A DNA stretch of 64,000 bases from Flavobacterium sp. Leaf82 (GTDB taxonomy: Bacteria; Bacteroidota; Bacteroidia; Flavobacteriales; Flavobacteriaceae). Position numbers and translations under genes: made by a program. Shown piece by piece: positions 17,443 to 25,464 of this stretch. Below the pieces are notes generated by a model. The model saw only the letters and a list, made by a program, of their open reading frames with translations. It was not told the DNA's origin and ran no database searches. The stretch's first letter is position 1, and every line of letters starts with the position of its first letter. The stretch covers positions 180,967 through 244,966 of the forward strand of contig NZ_LMMA01000012.1 in NCBI RefSeq assembly GCF_001422725.1, given 5' to 3'.

Positions 17443-18090
17443 ATGATTATCTTCGGAAGTAAAACTGTTGGGAGTACTGTGAAATCCGGAAAATTTGATT
17501 GTCCAAATTGCAGAAGGGAAGAAAGCTACAAGTTGAAAAACTACAAAAAGTACTTTCATATCTTTTTTATTCCGTTGTTTAAAATTCAGGACCTTGGTGA
17601 TGAGTTAAACTGTTTCTTCTGTAATACGGTCTACATTCCCGGATCTATTTTGTCTCAGGAACAATATGATACAAGAAATAAATTAGGAACCCTTTCTTCT
17701 GAAGAAAATAATCGCTTAGGTCTGGAACCGTGCGATTTTGGAAAAAGAATTGGAGCTTATGCAATTGATCTTGCTATTATGTATGCTATAAGTTTAGCTA
17801 TAGTTTTACTTGTGCCATCGATCTCCATGTTTTTTATGTTTATTGGATTCATTTATTTTATAGTTTGTGATTTTGCCCTGAAAGGATCTTCTTTAGGGAA
17901 ACTGGCATTGTCTATAAAAACAGTTGATTTTGAAGAAAACAAGGAGATTCTTGCTTATAATATAATTTTACGAAACCTTATTAAAGGAGTTTGTGTTTAT
18001 TTTCCTCCTTTATTTATGGCTTCATCACTGAATCAGGATAAAAGGGCCATTCATGATTTAGTAGCTAAAACAATGGTTGTCGATAAATAG
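17443..18090 (+). CDS. Zinc-ribbon plus RDD-domain membrane protein
   Basis: 215 residues. The N-terminus MIIFGSKTVG with Cys20-x2-Cys23 and Cys57-x2-Cys60 is a zinc ribbon of the type that precedes small membrane domains. Residues about 100-215 form an RDD domain (CDFGKRIGAYAIDLAIMYAI with the Arg-x-x-Ala...Asp signature) with two to three membrane helices. RDD proteins are of uncertain role; some have been linked to ion transport. It is the first of four consecutive small membrane-protein genes. No enzymatic motif is seen. Confidence 0.85.
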   Translation: MIIFGSKTVGSTVKSGKFDCPNCRREESYKLKNYKKYFHIFFIPLFKIQDLGDELNCFFCNTVYIPGSILSQEQYDTRNKLGTLSSEENNRLGLEPCDFGKRIGAYAIDLAIMYAISLAIVLLVPSISMFFMFIGFIYFIVCDFALKGSSLGKLALSIKTVDFEENKEILAYNIILRNLIKGVCVYFPPLFMASSLNQDKRAIHDLVAKTMVVDK

Positions 18091-18166
18091 TTTTTGGCTG
18101 TTTATCAGGATTTGGTTTTTAGCAAATTTGTAACATATTATTATTAACTATAAAAGGGAATAAAAA

Positions 18167-18442
18167 ATGGAAAATACAAAAAGAGAAGAATGGAATAATC
18201 CGCAAGGCTACAGAGGAGAAAACAAAAGAGTACTTGCGGGAATTCTGGCTATAGTGTTGGGCGCTTTGGGAATTCATAAATTTTATCTTGGTTATACCAA
18301 AGAAGGAATTATCCAGCTTATTCTTGGATTTATGTTCGGAATTGGCGGATTAATAGGGATCATAGAAGGTATTTTATATTTACTAAAAACCGATGAAGAA
18401 TTTTATCAAACCTATCAGATAGGTTATAAAGGTTGGTTTTAA
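18167..18442 (+). CDS. TM2-domain protein
   Basis: 91 residues. The TM2 pattern is clear: KRVLAGILAIVLGALGIHKF, a Tyr-Leu-Gly turn (YLGYTKEGI), then a second helix IQLILGFMFGIGGLIGIIEG. TM2 domains are two-helix membrane hairpins of unknown biochemical role that co-occur with other small membrane domains. The charged N-terminal tail (about 20 residues) is probably cytoplasmic. 76 bases after the RDD gene, same strand. Confidence 0.9.
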   Translation: MENTKREEWNNPQGYRGENKRVLAGILAIVLGALGIHKFYLGYTKEGIIQLILGFMFGIGGLIGIIEGILYLLKTDEEFYQTYQIGYKGWF

Positions 18443-18632
18443 TGTAAACGGAATAATGAAGTTTTACACAATACTGGGAAACGCCAATATGTGAACTTTT
18501 TTTAATACAATAATAACGTATAAGGAACGAAAGTTGATTTTTAGAGATTTATTTTCGCATTCCTTTTAAAATAAAAAGCCCGTCTAATGCTTAGAATTAG
18601 AAATAACATAACCCTTAATTAAATAATAAAAA
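18443..18632. other. Spacer with imperfect stem
   Basis: A 190-base gap with no convincing gene. Bases about 18520-18570 contain aaggaacgaaag and tttcgcattcctttt, which can pair imperfectly and could attenuate transcription between the TM2 and DUF4234 genes. Confidence 0.35.
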
Positions 18633-19016
18633 ATGGAAAACAATTTTCAAGAAACGTCTAATAATTTTAATGAGCAAATTCCGGTATTCAAAGTAGATCC
18701 AATAATGGTATTGGTTTTTGGAATTTTATCTTGTGGTTTGTACTTAATTTATTGGAATATTAAAGTATCTGAAGTTTTTAATGCCGTTGCCGGAAAAGAA
18801 GTTATCTCGCAGCCAATTGCAATTTTTGCAGGATGTTGTATGCCGGTAAATATTTATTTTTATTACCTGGCAGGTAAAGAGGCATTGCCAAAAGTTTATG
18901 AGAAAACTGGTGAACTTCAAAAAGATCAATCTACTTTATTAATTGTTTTGGGACTTTTCTTTCCAGTAGCAGCAGCAATGATTGTACAAGGTGATATCAA
19001 CAGATTATACAAATAA
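18633..19016 (+). CDS. DUF4234-like small membrane protein
   Basis: 127 residues with three to four hydrophobic segments. The segment VFGILSCGLYLIYWNIKVSE matches the DUF4234 pattern (Gly-x-Tyr-x-x-Tyr-Trp following a short helix). The C-terminus ends with a second helix and NRLYK. No catalytic residues are apparent. It overlaps the start of the downstream DUF2752 gene, so the two are probably translated together. Confidence 0.75.
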   Translation: MENNFQETSNNFNEQIPVFKVDPIMVLVFGILSCGLYLIYWNIKVSEVFNAVAGKEVISQPIAIFAGCCMPVNIYFYYLAGKEALPKVYEKTGELQKDQSTLLIVLGLFFPVAAAMIVQGDINRLYK

Positions 19017-19455
19017 TAGCAGAGTAAAGCGTAAAGTTTACGGAATTATAGGTGCAGTAATTACACTTATAATTCCGTTTTTACTAATGCTTAACAATCA
19101 TAATGATCATTTAGAAACTGATCAGTCATTTTGTCCCTTTAAAATGATTACAGGCTTTCCTTGCCCGGGTTGTGGCATAACAAAGTCCTTAGTTTATTTT
19201 TATCAGGGAGATATCTATAAAAGTCTGAGTTATCATATTCTGGGGCCTTTTGTTATTATATTTTGCTGGTTGACCATCATTATATTAACGACAGAAATTA
19301 TTACCAAAAAAGAATACTTTACAGGACTTTTATACAATAGAAAACTGGCTTATAACATGGCTTATCTTTTAGCCTTTTATCATTTTATACGATTAGTTCT
19401 GTTTATCAGGAATAATTCTTTTGATGATATATTACATCAGTCTATTTGGTTTTAA
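18982..19455 (+). CDS. DUF2752 membrane protein
   Basis: 157 residues from TTG 18982 (or GTG 18991); no ATG is available upstream of the first helix, and both starts lie inside the preceding gene. The DUF2752 signature CPFKMITGFPCPGCGITKS is present: two Cys-bearing strands followed by an Arg/Lys-Ser helix. Three hydrophobic helices are predicted. The family has no assigned function but regularly accompanies TM2 proteins, as it does here. The terminator follows immediately. Confidence 0.87.
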   Translation: MYKVISTDYTNNSRVKRKVYGIIGAVITLIIPFLLMLNNHNDHLETDQSFCPFKMITGFPCPGCGITKSLVYFYQGDIYKSLSYHILGPFVIIFCWLTIIILTTEIITKKEYFTGLLYNRKLAYNMAYLLAFYHFIRLVLFIRNNSFDDILHQSIWF

Positions 19456-19459
19456 AACA

Positions 19460-19497
19460 TAAAAAATCCCATTTGTCTAAGACAATGGGATTTTTTT
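19460..19497 (+). terminator. Terminator after the DUF2752 gene
   Basis: Stem aaaatcccattgtct-type (aaatcccat...atgggattt) with a T-run on the right and an A-run on the left, so it is usable in both directions between converging genes. Confidence 0.88.
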
Positions 19498-19516
19498 AAT
19501 TTATATCGATTTGTAA

Positions 19517-21319
19517 TTAATCTTCTTTCTCAGATAATTTACGCTCTAATTCTATTTGAAATTCTTCGATAACAGGTTTCATGGTGCTTTCAGGAATATC
19601 TGCGATTCTAATGTACATTAAACCATCTACGGCATTGTTAAACAAAGGATCGACGTTAAAAGCGACAACACGGGCATTTTGCTTGATGTACTTTTTAATT
19701 AAAACCGGTAAACGTAAATTTCCTGGTTCTAACTCGTCAATAATTTTGTCGAATTTATTTAAGTCTGATTCTGCTTCATCAAAGATAAAATCTTTATCAG
19801 CGTCTTTCAGTTTTACTTTGTACGCTTTCTTAGGGTGAATGTATTGCGCAATATACGGATCATAATAATTAGACTTCATGAACTCGATCATCAATGATTT
19901 CGAAAAGTCAGAGAACTGATTGCTAATACTTACTCCGCCCAATAAATACTTATGTTCAGGATAACGTAAAGTAGTATGAATAATACCTTTCCATAAAAGG
20001 AATAAAGGCATAGGTTTTTGCTGGTATTCTTTGATAATAAAGGCACGACCCATTTCGATTGATTTATGCATCATATCGTGTAATTCAGGCTCGAATCTAA
20101 ACAAATCATTCAAGTAGAAACCTTCGATTCCGTATTTAGGGTAAATCTCAGAACCTAATCCCATACGATATGCACCAGCAATTTTTTTAGTATCATCATC
20201 CCATAAAAACATATGGTGATAATATTGATCAAACTTATCCAGGTCGATAGATTCATTAGTTCCTTCGCCAACTTCACGGAAAGTAATTTCTCGTAAACGA
20301 CCAATTTCGTGCAGGATATTAGGGATCGATTTTGCTCTTGCAAAAAACACTTCGTAGTTTTTACTTTGCAGCAAACGGCAATCACTATTTCTTAGGGCAT
20401 TAACTTCGTCAAGCATTTTTGATTCACTTGCCGGCGTTACGATTTTTTTAGGTGCTTTGGGTATTTTTAAGCTTGCAGTATCTAATAATTTGCTGTCCTT
20501 TTCAAAAGGGTTCGCCAGCATATAGGTTTTCTTTCTTAAAAACTCTGAGTAATCTTCAAACGATTCAAACTCATTTTGCTCATTTACAGAAATTGGTTTC
20601 CCAATACGAACCTTAATTACACGATCTTTTTGCGTTAACAATTCTGATGGTAATTTTGCAGTTCTTAAAGTATCATCGATTTTAGAAAGCCAGTAGAATA
20701 ATCGGCTGTTTTTGGCATGAAAATAAATAGGCACAACCGGAACTTTGGCCTTTCTGATTAATTTTAATGCTCCTTCTTCCCAAGGTTTATCCACAACTAA
20801 TTTCCCGTCTTTATAAGTAGACACTTCTCCGGCAGGAAAAATACCCAACGGTTTTCCGTCACTTAAATGACGCAGGGTTTCTTTAATTCCAACAACGCTC
20901 GATTTAGCATCCTTATGATTCTCAAAAGGATTAACCGGCATGATGTATTTTTTAAGCGGAACAATTCGGTGTAATAAAAAGTTGGCAATAATCTTGAAAT
21001 TAGGTTCTCTTTCGAGCATTAATTTCAAAAGCAAAATACCATCAATTCCTCCAAGCGGATGATTTGAAATGGTAATGTAAGCGCCATCTTTAGGCAAACG
21101 TTTTAAATCTTCTTCAGGAATTTCGAACTTAATCTGTAATTCATCTAATACTCCGTTTAAAAACGCAACGTCTTCTAAATGTTTATTATGATCGTAAATT
21201 TTATTAAGGGTAGAGATCTTAAGAACCTTCATAAGAATCCAGCCTGAAAAAGTACCTAAAACTCCGTACTTGTCAACATTTATTGCCTTTGCAACTTCTT
21301 TCGCGGTAACTAAACCCAT
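19517..21319 (-). CDS. olsF: Bifunctional O-/N-acyltransferase, OlsF-like aminolipid synthase
   Basis: 600 residues. The N-terminal half is a PlsC/OlsA-type acyltransferase: ISNHPLGGIDG supplies His87 and Asp93 (spacing HX5D rather than the common HX4D) and IFPAGEVS is the second block. The C-terminal half (about 305-480) resembles the OlsB GNAT-like N-acyltransferase, with RLREITFREVGEGT and EMGRAFI. This two-domain order is that of OlsF, which makes ornithine lipids from ornithine and two acyl chains in Serratia and in Flavobacterium johnsoniae. The acceptor here (ornithine, glycine or another amino acid) cannot be read from sequence. Leftward, single gene, membrane-associated. Confidence 0.85.
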   Translation of the reverse strand: MGLVTAKEVAKAINVDKYGVLGTFSGWILMKVLKISTLNKIYDHNKHLEDVAFLNGVLDELQIKFEIPEEDLKRLPKDGAYITISNHPLGGIDGILLLKLMLEREPNFKIIANFLLHRIVPLKKYIMPVNPFENHKDAKSSVVGIKETLRHLSDGKPLGIFPAGEVSTYKDGKLVVDKPWEEGALKLIRKAKVPVVPIYFHAKNSRLFYWLSKIDDTLRTAKLPSELLTQKDRVIKVRIGKPISVNEQNEFESFEDYSEFLRKKTYMLANPFEKDSKLLDTASLKIPKAPKKIVTPASESKMLDEVNALRNSDCRLLQSKNYEVFFARAKSIPNILHEIGRLREITFREVGEGTNESIDLDKFDQYYHHMFLWDDDTKKIAGAYRMGLGSEIYPKYGIEGFYLNDLFRFEPELHDMMHKSIEMGRAFIIKEYQQKPMPLFLLWKGIIHTTLRYPEHKYLLGGVSISNQFSDFSKSLMIEFMKSNYYDPYIAQYIHPKKAYKVKLKDADKDFIFDEAESDLNKFDKIIDELEPGNLRLPVLIKKYIKQNARVVAFNVDPLFNNAVDGLMYIRIADIPESTMKPVIEEFQIELERKLSEKED

Positions 21320-21409
21320 GTACTATTTTTAATTTATTAGAGCAGCGAACAAAGATAACAAAAAAGTCTACTTTTCGTTGATTCAAACACAAACTTTCCA
21401 CATTTTTAT

Positions 21410-21417
21410 TACATTTG
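21410..21417 (+). promoter_or_regulatory. Promoter -7 box of xth
   Basis: TACATTTG fits TAnnTTTG exactly and lies 19 bases before the xth ATG, giving a very short leader. No upstream TTG at standard spacing. Confidence 0.45.
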
Positions 21418-21436
21418 GAATCCAAAAAAAACGCTG

Positions 21437-22198
21437 ATGAAAATTATTTCTTATAATGTAAACGGAATACGTGCCGCAATAGCTAAAGGCTTTATCGAAT
21501 GGCTGCAACAAGCTAATCCTGATGTTATTTGTCTTCAGGAAATAAAAGCCACAGAAGAACAAATTCCGGTAAATGATATTACAGCCGCAGGTTATCCGTA
21601 TCAATATTATTATCCGGCAACCAAAAAAGGATATAGCGGCGTGGCTATCTTATCAAAAATAAAACCCAATAATGTGTTTTACGGAACCGGAATTCAGCAC
21701 ATGGATTTTGAAGGTCGTAACCTTCGTGTTGATTTTGATGATTGTTCTGTAATGAGTTTATACCTTCCGTCAGGAACTAATATAGAAAGATTAGATCATA
21801 AATTTATGTTTATGGATGACTTTCAAACCTATGTAAACGAGCTAAAACTAACGATTCCAAATCTTATTATCTGTGGCGATTACAACATTTGCCACGAAGC
21901 GATAGATATTCATGATCCGGTTCGCAACAAAACCGTTTCAGGATTTTTACCGGCAGAACGTGCCTGGCTTGATGGCTTTATGAAATCTGGTTTCGTTGAT
22001 AGTTTCCGTCATTTCAACAAAGACCCACATCATTATTCCTGGTGGAGTTACCGCGCCGGTGCCAGAGGAAACAACAAAGGATGGCGTATCGATTATAATC
22101 TGGTAAGTGACTCTTTGCAACACAGATTAAAACGTGCGGTAATTCTTCCGGATGCTGTACACTCAGATCATTGTCCGGTTTTAGTCGAAATCGAGTAA
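21437..22198 (+). CDS. xth: Exodeoxyribonuclease III
   Basis: 253 residues, close to E. coli ExoIII in length. An AP endonuclease/3'-5' exonuclease of base-excision repair. EEP-family motifs: NVNGIRAA at the start, LQEIKA with the metal-binding Glu, CGDYNICHEAIDI (Asp/Asn catalytic), and the terminal DYNLVSDSL...HSDHCPVLVEIE with the catalytic Asp-His. All catalytic positions are present. The gene is divergent from olsF; a repeat of family A follows. Confidence 0.96.
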   Translation: MKIISYNVNGIRAAIAKGFIEWLQQANPDVICLQEIKATEEQIPVNDITAAGYPYQYYYPATKKGYSGVAILSKIKPNNVFYGTGIQHMDFEGRNLRVDFDDCSVMSLYLPSGTNIERLDHKFMFMDDFQTYVNELKLTIPNLIICGDYNICHEAIDIHDPVRNKTVSGFLPAERAWLDGFMKSGFVDSFRHFNKDPHHYSWWSYRAGARGNNKGWRIDYNLVSDSLQHRLKRAVILPDAVHSDHCPVLVEIE

Positions 22199-22257
22199 AG
22201 TTTGGTATTGTTCTTGTTGAGAGAATAGCTGTTTAAAATAAAGAGCTACTTTACTTA

Positions 22258-22345
22258 GAGCGTTAGGAGCTATTTCCAGCTATCCGCTATATCTTTACTT
22301 GCCTAAAGAAGGCAAGCAAAGGATATCGCTGCTATCTGGGCTAGA
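22258..22345. repeat. Intergenic repeat family A, copy 2 (inverted relative to copy 1)
   Basis: Ends gcgttaggagctatttccag / gctatccgct on the left and atcgctgctatctgggctag on the right enclose a small hairpin (cttgcct...aggcaag). Reverse-complemented, it aligns with 211-294. It lies between xth and the OmpA gene and holds no open frame. Confidence 0.7.
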
Positions 22346-22408
22346 AATCCCGTTCAACAAAAAAGTTCTTGAGTTATTAATCCGCCCCAAATAAATAAAA
22401 AAAGTAAA

Positions 22409-23353
22409 ATGATTAAAAAGGCCTCCATCGGATTACTAGTTTTAGCCTTGTCTATGACTTCATGCGTATCCAAGAAAATTTACAACGATCTGGAAACAAA
22501 ATATTCAGATCTTAAAAAAGAAAACCGTTCGATCGCAGATCAAAACGCCGATTTGCAAAAATCAAAAAATCAGCTTGAATTAGATCGCGATGCATTAACA
22601 AAAGATTTAAATGCAACAAAATCTGACCTTGAAAAACAAAAAGCAGATCTTGCAGCGCAGCAAAAAAAATATAAAGTCTTGCAGGATTCTTATAATGCAT
22701 TAGAGAAAAACAGCAACGATGCATTAGAAAGCAATATGGCTAAAAACCGTGAATTGCTGGCGCAATTAGAAGCAAAATCTAAAAAATTAGCCGATGAGCA
22801 AGCACGTCTTGATAAAACAGCAAGTCGCTTAAACGAACTTGAGGCTATGATTGCTGCTAAAGAAGAAGCGATGCGCAAACTAAAAGAAACTTTGTCTAAA
22901 GCCTTAAACGGTTTTGAAGGTAAAGGTTTGACAGTAGAGCAAAAAAACGGAAAAGTATATGTTTCTATGGAAAACAAACTGCTTTTTAACTCAGGAAGCT
23001 GGGCCGTTGGAGTAGAAGGTAGAAAAGCCGTTGTAGAATTAGGGAAAGTATTAGGGGACAATCCGGATCTTTCGGTTCTTATCGAAGGTCATACAGATGA
23101 TGATCCATATGCAGGTTCAGGACCAATTGCAAACAACTGGGATTTATCGACAAAAAGAGCTACAGCAATTGTAAATATTTTAAGCGAAAATGCTAAAATC
23201 AATAAACAAAAACTAACAGCAGCAGGACGTAGCGAATTTTCTCCGCTTGCAAGCAATGCAACTCCCGAAGGAAAAGCAAAAAACCGCAGAATCGAAATCA
23301 TCTTAACACCAAGATTAGATGAAATCGCCGAAATGCTTAATAGTATAAACTAA
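22409..23353 (+). CDS. OmpA-family lipoprotein with coiled coil
   Basis: 314 residues. The lipoprotein signal ends in the lipobox MTSC (Cys at about 19). Residues about 25-165 are a long Lys/Glu/Leu/Ala coiled coil. The C-terminal third is an OmpA-like peptidoglycan-binding domain: LLFNSGSW, IEGHTDDDPY, NWDLSTKRATAIVNIL, and the closing NRRIEIIL. It probably tethers the outer membrane to peptidoglycan at a distance set by the coiled coil. It is not a beta-barrel porin. A terminator follows. Confidence 0.9.
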   Translation: MIKKASIGLLVLALSMTSCVSKKIYNDLETKYSDLKKENRSIADQNADLQKSKNQLELDRDALTKDLNATKSDLEKQKADLAAQQKKYKVLQDSYNALEKNSNDALESNMAKNRELLAQLEAKSKKLADEQARLDKTASRLNELEAMIAAKEEAMRKLKETLSKALNGFEGKGLTVEQKNGKVYVSMENKLLFNSGSWAVGVEGRKAVVELGKVLGDNPDLSVLIEGHTDDDPYAGSGPIANNWDLSTKRATAIVNILSENAKINKQKLTAAGRSEFSPLASNATPEGKAKNRRIEIILTPRLDEIAEMLNSIN

Positions 23354-23374
23354 GGGACTGAGTTTCTAAGGTTC

Positions 23375-23409
23375 AAAGGCTCAGAGTTTTTAAACTTTGG
23401 GCCTTTTTT
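23375..23409 (+). terminator. Terminator after OmpA-family gene
   Basis: Imperfect stem aaaggctcagagttt / aaactttgggccttt followed by a T-run. Confidence 0.7.
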
Positions 23410-23455
23410 AATTTTATATTTTTGTAACTTTGAAACTCTTAAAAAAGCTATAATT

Positions 23456-23707
23456 ATGGGACTTCCAGAATTAAAAGATAAAATACGTCATCAATTAGAT
23501 CTTGCCGATGAAAGAGTGTTGCGAATTGTGTCTTCCGTATTTGATAACTATTTAAATGAAGTAGTTTCATATGATGTGCAAGGAAATCCTCTAACTTTAT
23601 CAGAATATAATAATAAAGTTGAAGAGGGCTTAAATGATGTTAGGTACAATCGAATAATTTCAAAAGAAGATTTGTCAAAAGAAATTGAAAATTGGGATAA
23701 TGAGTGA
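23456..23707 (+). CDS. Antitoxin of a type II toxin-antitoxin pair
   Basis: 83 residues, acidic, helical. The start (MGLPELKDKIRHQLDLADER) and the C-terminal ISKEDLSKEIENWDNE resemble the short addiction-module antitoxins that Bacteroidota pair with RelE/ParE toxins. No clear ribbon-helix-helix or HTH can be named by eye. Its stop codon overlaps the toxin start by 8 bases, the classic coupled arrangement. It would neutralise the toxin by direct binding (family knowledge). Confidence 0.78.
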   Translation: MGLPELKDKIRHQLDLADERVLRIVSSVFDNYLNEVVSYDVQGNPLTLSEYNNKVEEGLNDVRYNRIISKEDLSKEIENWDNE

Positions 23708-23999
23708 TGATAAACTTGTGATTTTTTGGACAAACAATGCAAAAGAAGATTTAAAAGATATTTATATTTCATTAAAGAAAGCCACGTCAAAAGAAAAGGC
23801 GGAAAAAATTATACATGAATTGTTTAATTGTACAGATAATATTGTTTTTGCTGAACAATTTCAGTTAGATGAATATAGATTTGATTGCCGAAGAATTATA
23901 ATTAGAAATTATAAAGTATTATATCAGATTAAAGAAAATTCAATTTTTGTAATTAGGGTTTTTAATTCGTTTCAAAACCCTATAATAAGCTTAAAATAA
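23700..23999 (+). CDS. RelE/ParE-family toxin
   Basis: 99 residues from ATG 23700 (MSDDKLVIFWTNNAKEDLKD); an in-frame TTG at 23685 would add five residues but is less likely. The ParE/RelE pattern is visible: N-terminal strand and NAKEDLKDIY helix, then the sheet with FDCRRIIIRNYKVLYQIKEN and the final strand IRVFNSFQNP. RelE members cut mRNA on the ribosome and ParE members inhibit gyrase; which applies here cannot be read. Starts within the antitoxin gene; terminator directly downstream, so the pair is a compact unit. Confidence 0.85.
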   Translation: MSDDKLVIFWTNNAKEDLKDIYISLKKATSKEKAEKIIHELFNCTDNIVFAEQFQLDEYRFDCRRIIIRNYKVLYQIKENSIFVIRVFNSFQNPIISLK

Positions 24000-24000
24000 A

Positions 24001-24034
24001 AAAAGCTCAAAGTAAAACTTTGAGCTTTTTTTAT
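24001..24034 (+). terminator. Terminator after toxin gene
   Basis: Perfect stem aaaagctcaaagt / actttgagctttt with a 3-base loop and a T-run. Confidence 0.92.
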
Positions 24035-24233
24035 TTTTCAGGGAGCAAAATCTTAGCCACTTAAAATCTTAGTTCCTCAGCAACTTAAAAAATAAACCTT
24101 ATCCTTTTTTTAACTTTTGTACAATTTTCATTTGAAAAATCCCGTCGTATATTTGAGTTTTATAAATAATAAGCTGAAAGCTTCGAAAAGACTTAGCGAC
24201 TCAGATTGTTAGAAACTTAGAACCTCAAAAAAA
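24035..24233. other. Spacer with CTTAG-word repeats
   Basis: No gene. The left part reads ttagccacttaaaatctta and the right part acttagcgactcagattg with further cttaga words, another low-complexity reiterated spacer that can pair weakly across about 130 bases. The promoter of the aldo/keto reductase should be here, but no clear box was found. Confidence 0.45.
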
Positions 24234-25271
24234 ATGAAATACACAACACTACCCAACACCGATATAAAAGTTAGTAAAATAAACCTCGGAACAATGACTT
24301 TCGGGCAACAAAACACAGAAGCCGAAGGACATCAGCAAATGGATTATGCACTCGAAAGAGGTATTAATTTTTTTGATACTGCCGAGATGTATTCTGTTCC
24401 TGCAAACGAAGCGACTTATGGAAGCACGGAGAAAATTATAGGAACGTGGTTTAAGAAAACCGGAAATCGCGAAAAAGTAGTTTTGGCATCTAAAATTGCA
24501 GGTCCAAACCCAAATTTCACTTACATGCGTGAGAAAGTGGATTTCTCTCCTGAAAGTATTAAATATGCTTTAGAAAACAGCTTAAAACGCCTTCAGACAG
24601 ATTACATCGATTTGTATCAAATGCATTGGCCGGAAAGAGAAACCAATTACTTCGGGCAACGCGGTTTTAAAGATTATGAATCTCAATGGGAAGATAATTT
24701 CAGGGAAGTCCTCGAAACTTTTGATGGATTAATCAAAGAAGGAAAAATCAAACATATTGGTGTTTCGAATGAAAATGCGTGGGGAATGATGCGTTTTCTT
24801 GAAGAAAGCAAATATCAAAACCTGCCAAGAATCAAAACGGTTCAAAATCCGTATAATTTATTAAATCGTCTTTTTGAAGTGGGTTCTGCCGAAGTTTCTA
24901 AGTATGAAAATGTGGGTTTATTAGCTTATTCTCCTTTAGCCTTTGGGGTTTTAACAGGTAAGTTTTTAACCGGAGAAGCACATCCAAACGCGAGAATTAA
25001 TCTTTTTCCGCAATACACACGATATAATAGCGATCAATGTACACAAGCAACAAGATTGTATCAGGAAATTGCTAAAAAACACGGTTTAACATTGACAGAA
25101 CTTGCAATGGGATTTGTGTTGCAACAACCGTTTTTGACAAGTGCCATTATTGGTGCAACCACAATGGAACAATTAAAAGAAAATATCGATACAATTGATG
25201 TGTTCTTATCAAAGGAAATTTTAACCGAAATTGCAGCAGTTCAGGCAATAATTCCTGATCCGGCTCCTTAA
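24234..25271 (+). CDS. tas: NADP-dependent aldo/keto reductase, Tas-like
   Basis: 345 residues, cytoplasmic TIM-barrel oxidoreductase. The catalytic tetrad is recognisable: Asp in FFDTAEMY with the Tyr three residues later, Lys in VVLASKIAG and His in YQMHWPER. The segment HWPERETNYFGQRGF, the long loop before it (GPNPNFTYMREKVDF) and the C-terminal GATTMEQLKENI match the E. coli Tas/YajO branch. The true substrate of this branch is not known. Single gene between the TA module and a hairpin spacer. Confidence 0.88.
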   Translation: MKYTTLPNTDIKVSKINLGTMTFGQQNTEAEGHQQMDYALERGINFFDTAEMYSVPANEATYGSTEKIIGTWFKKTGNREKVVLASKIAGPNPNFTYMREKVDFSPESIKYALENSLKRLQTDYIDLYQMHWPERETNYFGQRGFKDYESQWEDNFREVLETFDGLIKEGKIKHIGVSNENAWGMMRFLEESKYQNLPRIKTVQNPYNLLNRLFEVGSAEVSKYENVGLLAYSPLAFGVLTGKFLTGEAHPNARINLFPQYTRYNSDQCTQATRLYQEIAKKHGLTLTELAMGFVLQQPFLTSAIIGATTMEQLKENIDTIDVFLSKEILTEIAAVQAIIPDPAP

Positions 25272-25320
25272 GAAAATTGGCAGATTTTTTTTTAGTCTTT
25301 AAAAGAATACAGCCATAAAG

Positions 25321-25420
25321 TATGTCATTTCGACAAAGGAGAAATCTCCACAAGAAGCTCGACAAAGATTAGATTCTCGTTGCGGAGTTACTTGTGGAGA
25401 TTTCTCGTTTGTTAAAATAA
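25321..25420. repeat. Long hairpin of the GAGAAATCTCC type
   Basis: Arms at 25339-25354 and 25391-25406 are perfect 16-base inverted complements with a 36-base loop, and weaker complementarity continues outward. It lies between converging genes (aldo/keto reductase and transglycosylase) without a T-run. The words atgtcatttcgac and gagaaatctcc recall a repeat dispersed in Flavobacteriia. Confidence 0.85.
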
Positions 25421-25464
25421 CAAAATCAAAAGTAAAACTTTTGTCTTTATGCTTTGTTCAAAAT

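Noticed and set aside
18982..19455. DUF2752 gene as an artefact of overlap
   Set aside because: The CPFKMITGFPCPGCG signature is too specific to be accidental, so it was kept as a gene.
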